From positions 1 through 9,714 of the forward strand of contig CAMBLP010000082.1 of the NCBI GenBank assembly GCA_945868195.1: a stretch of DNA of 9,714 nt, written 5' to 3'. The DNA is from Bordetella parapertussis (GTDB lineage Bacteria > Pseudomonadota > Gammaproteobacteria > Burkholderiales > Burkholderiaceae_B). A program made the translations under genes and the position numbers. Below, piece by piece: positions 1 through 7,024 of the stretch (positions within the stretch are counted from its first letter, which is position 1; every line of letters starts with the position of its first letter). The notes below the pieces were generated by a model. It searched no databases. It saw only the letters and a program-made list of their open reading frames with translations, and was not told the DNA's origin.

Positions 1-915
1 GTGCATGGTCATGCAGACAGCCGCCACACGGTTTTTTTGTAATTTGTCACCCAGCACACCACCCAGCAACACGCCAACCACCTGAAAACCCGTCATCAAC
101 GTGATGTAAAAAGCAGCTTGAGCGATGGTATATCCCAAGGAAATACGCATGTGGTTGATCGCATGCGTATTGACGGCGGTCACAATGATCAAGGCGACAC
201 CGTGACCTGCCGAGAGCAACCAAAATGCCTGGGTTCTTAGCGCTTGTTTGGCCGTGAACTCAGGCTCAGCCTGTTCCTGGATCTCGGTGCCCTTCACATC
301 GACAGCCGTGGTGCGTTGGGCACCTAGTCCATCGACCGTTTCACCAAAGTCCTCAGGACGACGTCGAAAAATACAGGCCAAGGGATAACCCACCACGATC
401 GCCACGACGCCGCAACCGAAAGACGTCTCTCTCCAGCCGATACTTTCGATACTCCAGGCGATGATAGGAACGAACATTCCCCCGAGCGCCAAACCAAGAC
501 CCACCATCGACAGCGCCCGCGCGCGTTTTTTTTCAAACCACTGGATCACGCCTACGTTCAATGGAAAGTAGCCGGCCATCGAAGAACCAATCGCGATCAC
601 CACCACGGCGCCGTAAAAACTCAGCAAGGTATCGACTTGGCTCATCAGGATGAAGCCGATACCAAAGACAATGACACCGACCTTGATGACCCCTCGCGAG
701 CCAAAACGGTCAAGAAACCATCCTAAAAGTGGGCCAATCAGGGCAGCTTCCATCGACATCATGGCCGACGCACCGGACACAGAGGTTTTACTCCACTGCT
801 TTTCCTGAATCAGCACGGCAACATACGCACCAAAAGCCTGATGCAACATCATCGACTGGATAAACTGCAGCGAGGCCGCAGCAAACACCATCTTCCAACC
901 GTAAAAAATCTTCAT
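1..915 (-). CDS. MFS transporter, monocarboxylate/OFA-like, C-terminus cut by window edge
   Basis: Inner-membrane major facilitator. 305 codons are in frame from the ATG at 915 to the window edge, so the C-terminal part is missing. It begins MKIFYGWKMV; a Y-G-W motif just before the first membrane helix is typical of the monocarboxylate-porter/oxalate-formate-antiporter-like branch. After it come alternating hydrophobic helices, the loop 2-3 signature GWFLDRFGSRG (about residues 65-75), and a charged central loop rich in Glu/Thr (about residues 190-225) that divides the two six-helix halves. The start is set by the first ATG before the helix; no clear Shine-Dalgarno sequence precedes it. The substrate cannot be named from sequence; a carboxylate is a family-based guess. 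The gene is transcribed away from the DUF1330 gene. Confidence 0.85.
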   Translation of the reverse strand, partial: MKIFYGWKMVFAAASLQFIQSMMLHQAFGAYVAVLIQEKQWSKTSVSGASAMMSMEAALIGPLLGWFLDRFGSRGVIKVGVIVFGIGFILMSQVDTLLSFYGAVVVIAIGSSMAGYFPLNVGVIQWFEKKRARALSMVGLGLALGGMFVPIIAWSIESIGWRETSFGCGVVAIVVGYPLACIFRRRPEDFGETVDGLGAQRTTAVDVKGTEIQEQAEPEFTAKQALRTQAFWLLSAGHGVALIIVTAVNTHAINHMRISLGYTIAQAAFYITLMTGFQVVGVLLGGVLGDKLQKNRVAAVCMTMH

Positions 916-941
916 TTGAATCAAAAGGTTAAGTCAATCTG

Positions 942-988
942 GCGCGTGTATTGTCGCGCGTATTGTCAAGCGTATGTCGCGCGTTTTT
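942..988. repeat. Degenerate ~12-bp tandem repeat upstream of the MFS gene
   Basis: Three and a half imperfect copies follow one another: GCGCGTGTATTGTC (942-955), GCGCGTATTGTC (956-967), AAGCGTATGTC (968-978) and GCGCGTTTTT (979-988). The array lies 27 bases upstream of the MFS start codon. Read on the minus strand it contains a perfect TTGACA (969-964) but no matching -10 box at normal spacing. It could be replication slippage or repeated binding sites; nothing in the sequence decides between them. Confidence 0.6.
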
Positions 989-1093
989 AGTACATGTCTC
1001 CGGACTTTTTTAATTATTTATCCGTATTGGTATGAACCCTAACATAAACCACGATCATTTGCAGAGAACAAAAAAGAAATGATACAGGCCCCC

Positions 1094-1122
1094 TCAACTC
1101 AAGTCCCTGACCTTGATATAGT
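1094..1122 (+). promoter_or_regulatory. Possible sigma70 promoter for the DUF1330 gene
   Basis: TATAGT (1117-1122, one mismatch to consensus) lies 17 bases after a poor -35 element, TCAACT (1094-1099). It would give a leader of about 40 bases before the GTG start at 1170. The weak -35 keeps this tentative. The rest of the 254-base gap between the divergent genes (916-1169) holds only the tandem repeat and AT-rich sequence. Confidence 0.25.
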
Positions 1123-1169
1123 GTCTATTCACCTAACTTAGGCTCCTTACACATATCAAAGAGGTCATC

Positions 1170-1463
1170 GTGGCAAAAGCATATTGGATCAGTGCCTATC
1201 GTTCAATTTCCAACCCAGAAGCGCTGGCGGCCTACGCCAAGCTTGCCGGCCCTGCTCTGACCGCAGCGGGTGGCAAGTTTTTAGCACGCAATGAAGCGGC
1301 CGCCATCAAAGAAGCCGGCGTCAAACAACGTACCGTATTGATTGAGTTTGAAAGCGTAGATGCCGCATTAGCAGCCTACAACAGCCCAGCCTACCAAGAG
1401 GCGATTCGCGCCTTAGGTACGGGTGCGGCCGAACGCGACATCCGTATTGTTGAAGGTTTGTAA
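1170..1463 (+). CDS. DUF1330 domain-containing protein
   Basis: A 97-residue cytoplasmic protein of the DUF1330 family, a small ferredoxin-like alpha/beta fold related to dimeric alpha-beta barrels. Its function is not established. The family pattern is visible: an N-terminal AYWISAYRSISNPEALAAY, then PALTAAGGKFLARN with the conserved Gly-Gly-Lys/Arg-Phe-Leu-Ala strand, a VLIEF strand, and the A-x-x-x-Y-x-S-x-x-Y-Q stretch (AAYNSPAYQEAI). The start is a GTG; GAGG at 1161-1164, five bases upstream, supports it. Length is normal for the family. It stands alone between two MFS genes on the other strand and looks monocistronic. The name is firm; an enzymatic role would be speculation. Confidence 0.93.
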   Translation: MAKAYWISAYRSISNPEALAAYAKLAGPALTAAGGKFLARNEAAAIKEAGVKQRTVLIEFESVDAALAAYNSPAYQEAIRALGTGAAERDIRIVEGL

Positions 1464-1490
1464 AAAACCTTGGGACCTACTCAGGTGCCC
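1462..1490 (-). terminator. Intrinsic terminator-like hairpin after the MFS_3 gene
   Basis: On the minus strand a hairpin of seven base pairs with one bulged base (arms 1490-1483 and 1478-1472, loop GAGT) is followed by AAGG and six T residues (1467-1462). It begins 30 bases beyond the MFS_3 stop codon, where a Rho-independent terminator is expected. The T run overlaps the stop codon of the convergent DUF1330 gene. The four bases between stem and T run make it less than ideal. Confidence 0.5.
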
Positions 1491-1512
1491 TGATCATTGA
1501 GCCCTCCCCCAA

Positions 1513-1531
1513 CAGCACGTTAACCGTGCTG
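1513..1531 (-). other. Perfect 7-bp hairpin enclosing the MFS_3 stop codon
   Basis: CAGCACG (1513-1519) and CGTGCTG (1525-1531) are perfect inverted repeats separated by five bases. The TAA stop codon of the minus-strand MFS_3 gene (1522-1520) sits in the loop. No T run follows on either strand, so by itself it is not a standard terminator; it could protect the transcript end. Confidence 0.5.
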
Positions 1532-2785
1532 ATTGGCGGGCGCGGCTTTGCACCACATCGAACTGCGCCATTTAACCGCAATCCCGATCGTGGCTAGCAA
1601 TCCTAAACCAGAATATAAAAGCGTCGTCGCGACAAAGCCAACGGTGTCAATCAAGGGTCCAGCGATCAGCAAACCGACCGGCAAACCCCAAATCGCCAGA
1701 ATTCGAAGCCCCATGACACGACCTCGATATTGAGGCTCAATGACGCGCAACATTACTGCCGCCAACGGAACAAGACAAATGCTTTGTACGAAGCCGGCAC
1801 AAATTAAAATCAGTACGCCGAGCAAGAAATGCGTTGTGGGCCCGAAGAGCATCAATAAACCAAACCAAATCGCCGTGGCAACGAGGAGTGCACGCCCGGT
1901 TCCTAGTGAAAAACGGTTACTCCCTAAAACGATCGAGCCGAGCAGCGCTCCGAAAGCGAAACTGGCGCTGAGTGTTCCAAGTCCCTCCTGCCCCACGTCA
2001 TAAATCGAGCGTGCGATATAAGGCAATAATCCTAAAGAAAAAGGGAATGCCAGAAAATTGACGAGAAACGCCACGCTCATTGTTCCCACCAAAACGGGCT
2101 TCGCCCAAACGTAGGAAAAGGCATGATTCAAATCAGTCAATGGCGAGGGACGAGAGGTGTAAACAACAACACCATCATGCACAGGCTTACCAGCTACGTT
2201 CCTGGAAAAATAAAAACTCACTAAATAAAGAAAAGTAATGCTGACATACACGGGCACCATACCAAATTGCGCAAAAATACTTGCCCCGGCTAAAGCGCCT
2301 GCGATACGCGCAGAGTCGGAGGTCATACGAGAAATACCCAACGCAGAAGTCAACTGATCGCTCGGCTGAGTCTGACCGATCAGTGCATAGCGCATCATTA
2401 AATCAGAGGGACGAATCAAACCGACCACGGTCGCAACCGCGATCACTGTGAGTGGATTCAACAAATTAAAAAACGCGAGCGTCGCGATGGTCATGGCCGC
2501 AATAGCGTAAAGACCTCGCGTCAGCATAAAGAGAGTGCGATAGCCTACGCGATCGCCAGCGATACCTAGAAAAGGCGAAATAAGTGCGCCCGTGTATTGC
2601 AAAGCGCCATAGATTACGAGCAAGAGCACTGAGCCAGACTCGACCAACACGTACCAGCCGAGCACCAGAATCTCCATCTCAAAGGCCCACGACGTAGCCA
2701 AATCCGCAGTCCACTGATAACGAAAACTGCGCACCTTAAAAGGTGCGCGAGAGGAATTCAAGATGCTGCTAAAGGCGCCTGCCAT
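1520..2785 (-). CDS. MFS transporter, MFS_3 / EntS-like
   Basis: A 421-residue inner-membrane major facilitator of the MFS_3 (enterobactin exporter EntS-like, 'transmembrane secretion effector') group. The N-terminal FRYQWTADLATSWAFEMEI (about residues 21-39) corresponds to the family's opening 'FR-x-L-W' segment before helix 1. The loop 2-3 motif is GIAGDRVGYR. A second-half repeat follows a short polar loop (VYTSRPSPLTDLNHAF), and RGRVMGLR precedes the last helices. Length is normal for twelve helices. An in-frame stop lies three codons upstream of the ATG at 2785, so this is the longest possible start; no Shine-Dalgarno sequence is seen. It converges on the DUF1330 gene and diverges from the ketopantoate-reductase-like gene. 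Export of a small molecule is likely; the substrate is unknown. Confidence 0.9.
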   Translation of the reverse strand: MAGAFSSILNSSRAPFKVRSFRYQWTADLATSWAFEMEILVLGWYVLVESGSVLLLVIYGALQYTGALISPFLGIAGDRVGYRTLFMLTRGLYAIAAMTIATLAFFNLLNPLTVIAVATVVGLIRPSDLMMRYALIGQTQPSDQLTSALGISRMTSDSARIAGALAGASIFAQFGMVPVYVSITFLYLVSFYFSRNVAGKPVHDGVVVYTSRPSPLTDLNHAFSYVWAKPVLVGTMSVAFLVNFLAFPFSLGLLPYIARSIYDVGQEGLGTLSASFAFGALLGSIVLGSNRFSLGTGRALLVATAIWFGLLMLFGPTTHFLLGVLILICAGFVQSICLVPLAAVMLRVIEPQYRGRVMGLRILAIWGLPVGLLIAGPLIDTVGFVATTLLYSGLGLLATIGIAVKWRSSMWCKAAPANQHG

Positions 2786-2829
2786 GAAAAATCAAGATCT
2801 TTTTATCAAAAGTTTTTTATTCGAGCTTG

Positions 2830-2858
2830 ATATTACGTTCTTTGGTGGCATAAGTCAT
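2830..2858 (-). promoter_or_regulatory. Tentative promoter for the MFS_3 gene
   Basis: On the minus strand ATGACT (2858-2853) and TAATAT (2835-2830) are separated by 17 bases, each matching four of six consensus positions. This would leave a leader of about 38 bases. Only weak support. The remaining intergenic sequence (2786-3007) shows no convincing gene and no good plus-strand promoter for the following gene. Confidence 0.22.
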
Positions 2859-3007
2859 TTTCCCTGGTTCTTTTTGGCGGTAGTGACTAGCTCAACCAGC
2901 GTATTGACCTTTAACCCAAGAGAAAGGAGCAAAAGCATAGCGCATTTGAACGATATGTAGCGGACGGAACTGCAAAACGATAACATAAGAAATCAACAGG
3001 AGAAAGC

Positions 3008-3919
3008 ATGAAAATTCTATTTTTGGGCGCGGGTGGCGTAGGCGGTTATTTTGGCGCCAGACTGATGCAAGCAGGTGCTGATGTCACATATTTGCTGCGA
3101 GAAAAAAGACATGAAAAAATTCAGACCGAAGGTCTAGTCGTTGAAACTCCAACAGAAACTTTCACGCTTCGCCCAAAATCCGTCACGCGCGACCAACTCA
3201 AGCCCGAATATGATTTGATTGTGCTGGCACCCAAGGCCTACGATCTTGAGGATGCGCTGGACTCTGTGAGCGCGGCGAGCACAAAAGGTGTGATCTTGCC
3301 GGTCCTTAATGGACTGCGTCACATCCAGGTTCTGGATGAAAAATTTGGCCGTAGCCGAGTCATGGGAGGCGTCGCCCACATCGCCGCGACCATCACCAAG
3401 AGCGGTGCTGTTAAACAACTCACCGATCTCCACGCGCTCACCATCGGACACCGCGACCCTGCGCACGAATCCCTCGCGCGTGAATTTTCTGCCTTGTGCG
3501 ACAAGGCCGCCTTTGACAATAACTATAGTGAAAATATCGAACAGTCATTGTGGGATAAATGGGTCTTTCTCGCCACGCTCGCAGGCATGACGACACTGTG
3601 CCGAGGTCATGTTGGAAAAATCGCGGATGCGCCTTGGGGCAAGGAGACCATGACCAGTTTCTATGCGGAAAGTTGTGCGATCGCGCAGGCCAATGGCTTT
3701 CCAACTAAAGAAAGCGCCCAACAAAAAGCCCTTGCGATGCTCACTAAAACGGGCTCAAGTTTTGCAGCCTCCATGCTTCGTGATTTGACGCAAGGCCATC
3801 AAACAGAACACGAGCATATTCTGGGAGCAATGATTGACGCCGGTGTTCAAAAAGGAGTCGCCTGCCCCTTGCTCAAGGCCGCCCACACGCATATGGTGGT
3901 GGAACAGAATAAGTCCTGA
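3008..3919 (+). CDS. Ketopantoate reductase (PanE/ApbA) family oxidoreductase
   Basis: A 303-residue NADPH-dependent reductase of the PanE/ApbA family. The Rossmann nucleotide-binding motif is at residues 7-16 (GAGGVGGYFG). N101 in LPVLNG, K184 in LWDKW, S255 in SMLRD and E267 in QTEHEH align with the catalytic or substrate-contacting residues of E. coli PanE (N98, K176, S244, E256). However, the two Asn residues that follow the catalytic Lys in E. coli (N180, N184) correspond here to L188 and A192 in KWVFLATLAG. This suggests a PanE-like paralogue with another 2-oxoacid substrate, so I withhold the symbol panE. AGGAGA at 2998-3003, four bases before the ATG, fixes the start. No other pantothenate gene is nearby. 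It converges on the lysE-like gene. Confidence 0.9.
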   Translation: MKILFLGAGGVGGYFGARLMQAGADVTYLLREKRHEKIQTEGLVVETPTETFTLRPKSVTRDQLKPEYDLIVLAPKAYDLEDALDSVSAASTKGVILPVLNGLRHIQVLDEKFGRSRVMGGVAHIAATITKSGAVKQLTDLHALTIGHRDPAHESLAREFSALCDKAAFDNNYSENIEQSLWDKWVFLATLAGMTTLCRGHVGKIADAPWGKETMTSFYAESCAIAQANGFPTKESAQQKALAMLTKTGSSFAASMLRDLTQGHQTEHEHILGAMIDAGVQKGVACPLLKAAHTHMVVEQNKS

Positions 3920-3947
3920 GGGTGATACTTTGCCCAGTGATGGACTA

Positions 3948-3978
3948 GGGCTTGCGCTTAGCGTGACAGCGCGAGCCT
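3948..3978 (+). terminator. Strong hairpin between convergent genes, possible 3' end structure
   Basis: GGGCTTGCGC (3948-3957) and GCGCGAGCCT (3969-3978) can form ten continuous pairs in plus-strand RNA, two of them G-U, with an 11-base loop. It begins 29 bases after the stop of the PanE-like gene, and the loop contains the stop codon of the minus-strand lysE-like gene. There is no T run after it, so termination is uncertain. On the minus strand the two G-U pairs become A-C mismatches, so it favours the plus-strand transcript. Confidence 0.3.
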
Positions 3979-4572
3979 GAGCCCGAAACCCACTAAACAA
4001 AGCCCCGCTATTTTTTCCAAGGCAAAAGAAATGTAGCGATTGGTGCGAAGTCGTTCAGCTAAAAAATGTGTCAATAAAATCGCCACGATGCAATACAAGA
4101 ATGCCAGCACGGCAATGGTCGCGGCTAAAAAGGCAAAGGTGACTAGCCCTCTGTTTTGAACAGGGTCCACAAACAAGGGAAAAAAAGCCATGTAAAACAC
4201 AATAGCTTTCGGATTGAGCAAAGTAATGACAAGCGCCTGTCGTAAATAGTGATAGGGCTTGATATTGAGCACGGGGGCCGCACCAGGCTTTGCCATCAGC
4301 ATCTTGGCACCGAGCCAAAAAAGATAGGCCGCACCAAGCCATTGCACGACCTCAAACGCGACGGGCGACGCGGCCAGTACGGCAGCCAAACCCGCGAGGG
4401 CCATCCAACACAACACCTGATCGCCCAAAATGACACCCAGCGCTGCCGCAAAGCCGCCCCGAATGCCACCTTTGGTCGTTGAGGTAATCAAGACGAGATT
4501 TCCGGGACCGGGGATCAACAAAAAAATGATGAACGCCACCACAAACGCCGGATAGTCGGTGACTCCGAGCAT
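3958..4572 (-). CDS. LysE/RhtB family amino-acid exporter
   Basis: A 204-residue inner-membrane translocator of the LysE/RhtB family, which exports amino acids or related metabolites using the proton gradient. Diagnostic features are PGPGN at residues 21-25 in the first helix, GFAAALGVILGD (40-51), the WLGAAYLFWLGAKML stretch (78-92) and NPKAIVFYMAFFPLFV (120-135). About six hydrophobic segments are visible and the length is typical. The start at 4572 is supported by AGAGG six bases upstream. It begins only 15 bases after the stop of the PCu(A)C gene on the same strand, so the two are probably co-transcribed. That partnership is unusual and does not reveal the substrate. Confidence 0.93.
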   Translation of the reverse strand: MLGVTDYPAFVVAFIIFLLIPGPGNLVLITSTTKGGIRGGFAAALGVILGDQVLCWMALAGLAAVLAASPVAFEVVQWLGAAYLFWLGAKMLMAKPGAAPVLNIKPYHYLRQALVITLLNPKAIVFYMAFFPLFVDPVQNRGLVTFAFLAATIAVLAFLYCIVAILLTHFLAERLRTNRYISFALEKIAGLCLVGFGLRLALSR

Positions 4573-4587
4573 TAAAGGCCTCTGTGC

Positions 4588-5103
4588 TTAGTGACGGTGC
4601 GAGCCATGTCCGGACGCGGCACCAGGATTATAGGTGGGGGGTTTGATCTCAAAATTGACCTTCACCTCACCAGCTTTTGCAAACTTTAGCGTGACCGGTA
4701 CCATGGCACCCGCTTTAAAGGGCTCGCTCAATCCTAAAAACATAATATGAAAGCCGCCCGGTGAGAGCTTGACGGAGCCGCTTGCCGGCACATCAATGCC
4801 TGTGACTTCTCGCATTTTTGCTACACCGTTCTCATTGATGATGGTGTGCAACTCCACACGATTCACCCCCGGGGTGCTCGCAGAGACGAGACGATCACCT
4901 TGCTTGGCTTTATTATCAATCTGAACGTAACCTGCACCGTTAACTTGACCTGGCACAGAAGCGCGAACCCAGGGCGCCATCAGTTTCAAATCACCCGCCA
5001 CCACCTCGGAGGCCATTGCACCAAACGGGGAACAGAAAGACATCACTGCCACCAAGCATGCCATGTTGATGGTTGCGCGTCTTTTCAGGGAGATTGTGTT
5101 CAT
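4588..5103 (-). CDS. Periplasmic copper chaperone PCu(A)C
   Basis: A 171-residue secreted copper chaperone. PCu(A)C proteins bind Cu(I) in the periplasm and deliver it to the Cu-A site of cytochrome c oxidase, often with Sco proteins. The family copper motif H-X10-M-X21-H-X-M is exactly present: H86, M97, H119 and M121 (VELHT, AKMRE, GFHIMF). A signal peptide covers about residues 1-31: basic KRR, hydrophobic core, cleavage after AMA. The C-terminus GHGSHRH could add weak metal ligands. I chose the ATG at 5103 because it directly precedes the signal peptide and has a weak TAGGG upstream; an in-frame ATG at 5148 would add 15 residues that spoil the N-terminus. First gene of a probable operon with the LysE-like exporter; divergent from tonB. 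Confidence 0.93.
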   Translation of the reverse strand: MNTISLKRRATINMACLVAVMSFCSPFGAMASEVVAGDLKLMAPWVRASVPGQVNGAGYVQIDNKAKQGDRLVSASTPGVNRVELHTIINENGVAKMREVTGIDVPASGSVKLSPGGFHIMFLGLSEPFKAGAMVPVTLKFAKAGEVKVNFEIKPPTYNPGAASGHGSHRH

Positions 5104-5182
5104 TAAAGACCCTAGCTTGGTTAAAACAGAATTGATTAAAAACATCATTCCAAATTTTAGCTGAAAACCTCTAAACTACTTT
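5104..5182. promoter_or_regulatory. Divergent AT-rich promoter region between PCu(A)C and TonB genes
   Basis: The 79 bases between the two divergent starts must hold both promoters unless they are read from elsewhere. On the minus strand TAAAAT (5159-5154) and TTTAAT (5140-5135) resemble -10 boxes. On the plus strand TTGATT (5132-5137) resembles a -35. None has a good partner at normal spacing. I see no Fur-box-like palindrome. Confidence 0.3.
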
Positions 5183-6076
5183 ATGCGCTCGACCACACCA
5201 ACGCCTGAAACTCCTACAGCGATTTCCGCGCCGGCCAAGCCGCAGGCCTTTCAAGCCAAGACACGCTCGCCTTTGGGTGCAACACTGATCGTGGTCGCTT
5301 TCGTCCATGTGTTGGTGGTTGTGTTGTTGCTTTCACACTTTGGCTGGCTCAGCGGTTCGGATCCTCTTGCCGACCCAGATGCGAACTCGGGTCAATCCGG
5401 CATCGTTATTCCCGTTACGCTCGAGACAGCGCAACGTGCTGAAGAGGCACCATCACCTGAGCCAGAGCCGGTGTCTGCACCAACGCCGATGTCCGAACCT
5501 GAAGTCAAGCAAGAGCCACCAGCACCTGTTTCTGTCCCCATAGCAGTGGAGCTTCCCACTGCACTCGAACCTGAAATTGCACCAACTATTGAGCCAACTG
5601 TTGCACCAACTATTGCACCCACTGTTGAGCCAACAGCTGCGCCAGCAGTGGAACCAACCGTCTCCCAAGATCCCGCTCTAAGCTCAATGCAAGAAGCCCC
5701 CGTCCAAACCCGGGTAAAAAGTGCGGCGAGTGCAGACTCTGGAAAAGCTGCGGGTCCTGTTGTGCAACCGCGCAGCGAGCCCACAACACTGCCGCTCACA
5801 CCCGCACACGTCGACCCAAACTATCTACATCGACCGAACCCTGTCTACCCTGCTCTATCAAAACGGCTTCGCGAAGAAGGCACCGTTCTTTTACGGGTCA
5901 ACCTTGATGCTCAGGGTAGTGTTTTAGACATCAGCATTGAAAAAAGCAGCGGTTTCCAGCGCCTCGATCAAGCGGCGCACGAGGCGGTTAAACAATGGCG
6001 TTTTATTCCAGCCAAACGGGGCCAAGAAGCCATGCCATCCACCGCGCTCGTTCCGATCGAATTCAAACAGCAATAA
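5183..6076 (+). CDS. TonB family energy transducer
   Basis: A 297-residue TonB-type protein that carries proton-motive energy from an ExbB-ExbD motor to outer-membrane TonB-dependent receptors. Layout: a 30-residue cytoplasmic end; one membrane helix (about 31-51, ATLIVVAFVHVLVVVLLLS) with a histidine at 42, as in TonB anchors; a long Pro/Glu-rich periplasmic linker (about 85-205) with repeated (A/E)PT(I/V) units; and a C-terminal TonB domain (about 218-297) with NPVYP, EEGTVLLRVNLDAQGSV, S-S-G-F-x-x-L-D-x-A-A and VKQWRFIPA. The ATG lacks a recognisable Shine-Dalgarno sequence. No exbB, exbD or receptor gene lies in the window. Divergence from a copper chaperone gene hints at metal uptake, which is inference only. 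It converges on the Blh gene with a 17-base gap. Confidence 0.93.
   Translation: MRSTTPTPETPTAISAPAKPQAFQAKTRSPLGATLIVVAFVHVLVVVLLLSHFGWLSGSDPLADPDANSGQSGIVIPVTLETAQRAEEAPSPEPEPVSAPTPMSEPEVKQEPPAPVSVPIAVELPTALEPEIAPTIEPTVAPTIAPTVEPTAAPAVEPTVSQDPALSSMQEAPVQTRVKSAASADSGKAAGPVVQPRSEPTTLPLTPAHVDPNYLHRPNPVYPALSKRLREEGTVLLRVNLDAQGSVLDISIEKSSGFQRLDQAAHEAVKQWRFIPAKRGQEAMPSTALVPIEFKQQ
5579..5662 (+). repeat. Seven 12-bp tandem repeats in the TonB linker
   Basis: Seven consecutive 12-base units, in frame from codon 133, encode APTI, EPTV, APTI, APTV, EPTA, APAV and EPTV. The first four units are nearly identical in DNA (for example GCACCAACTATT at 5579-5590 and 5603-5614), and the last three have diverged. 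In-frame units change only linker length, so copy number may vary between strains. Confidence 0.85.
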
Positions 6077-6093
6077 AGACTAGATCATCTTTT

Positions 6094-6969
6094 CTACAAA
6101 GCATTGAGAGGAATCTTGACATAAGACACGCCATTAGATTCCTTGGGCGGCAACTCACCCGCACGAATATTAATCTGCACGGCAGGCAAAATCAGCACTG
6201 GCATTTCAAGCGTCGCGTCGCGCTTGGTCCGCATTTCCACGAACTGCGCCTCGCTGATGCCATCATGGACATGAATGTTGTTCGCCCGCTGATCGGCAAC
6301 GGTGGTTTCAAACTTCACCTCTCGGCCTGCCGGCGGATAGTCATGACACATGAACAAGCGTGTCTCATCCGGCAAACTTAAAAGTCGGCGCATCGAGGCG
6401 TACAAAGTTTTAGCATCGCCGCCAGGAAAGTCACAACGAGCTGTTCCCACATCGGGCATAAATAACGTATCGCCCACAAACACCGCATCGCCGAACTGAT
6501 ATGCCATACACGCTGGCGTATGACCCGGCACATTGAGAGCATGGGCAACGAGTGCGCCGACCTTGAAAGGCTCACCTTCTTTGATCAAGGTGTCAAACTG
6601 AGAGCCATCCTGACGAAATTCTGGCTCGAGATTGAACACACCGGCAAATACCTTTTGTACGGTCGTAATTTGAGCACCAATGGCGATCTTGCCGCCCAGT
6701 TTCTCTTTTAAATAAGGTGCGGCCGACAAATGATCCGCATGCGCATGCGTCTCAAGGATCCACTCAACCGTGAGGTTGTTGGCACGAACGAAAGCAATCA
6801 CTTTGTCCGCGGAGGTGGTTTTGGTACGACCTGATTTCGGTTCGTAATCCAACACGGAGTCAATGATGGCGCAAGCCGAACCCGGTTTTTCATACACAAC
6901 ATAGGTCACCGTCCAGGTTGCGGGATCAAAAAGACCATGCACCAAAGGTTTTGTATTGATATTGCTCAT
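6094..6969 (-). CDS. blh: Metallo-beta-lactamase-fold persulfide dioxygenase-like protein (Blh/ETHE1 type)
   Basis: A 291-residue MBL-fold protein matching Blh of bigR operons and, more distantly, ETHE1 persulfide dioxygenases, which oxidise glutathione persulfide to sulfite. Metal ligands are visible: H75-A-H77-A-D79-H80 (ETHAHADHLSA), H150 in VPGHT, D167 in GDTLF and H209 in MCHDYPP. H75, H150 and D167 correspond to the iron-binding set of ETHE1. Characterised Blh proteins also carry an N-terminal DUF442 phosphatase/rhodanese-like domain; this one has the MBL domain only. GGAG five bases before the ATG at 6969 fixes the start. The frame stays open to 7314, but that extension crosses the promoter and the repressor gene and is not coding. 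It is transcribed divergently from the BigR-like repressor through a shared operator. Confidence 0.9.
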   Translation of the reverse strand: MSNINTKPLVHGLFDPATWTVTYVVYEKPGSACAIIDSVLDYEPKSGRTKTTSADKVIAFVRANNLTVEWILETHAHADHLSAAPYLKEKLGGKIAIGAQITTVQKVFAGVFNLEPEFRQDGSQFDTLIKEGEPFKVGALVAHALNVPGHTPACMAYQFGDAVFVGDTLFMPDVGTARCDFPGGDAKTLYASMRRLLSLPDETRLFMCHDYPPAGREVKFETTVADQRANNIHVHDGISEAQFVEMRTKRDATLEMPVLILPAVQINIRAGELPPKESNGVSYVKIPLNAL

Positions 6970-7024
6970 ACTGACTCCAAGGCGCTTAAAGCGAAAAAGT
7001 AGGACATCCAAATGACATATAAAT

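Noticed and set aside
2763..2960. 65-codon plus-strand open frame upstream of the PanE-like gene
   Set aside because: It begins antisense inside the MFS_3 gene, has no ribosome site and no recognisable family pattern.
5104..5148. Longer PCu(A)C start at 5148
   Set aside because: It would put 15 extra residues before a well-formed signal peptide; the ATG at 5103 fits better.
5392..5799. Minus-strand frame with glycine/valine repeats opposite tonB
   Set aside because: The repeats are the antisense reading of the 12-bp linker repeat in TonB, not a separate repetitive protein.
6075..6093. Short AAAGA/TCTTT inverted repeat between tonB and blh as a bidirectional terminator
   Set aside because: The stem is only five AT-rich pairs with an unpaired loop and no long T run, too weak to call.
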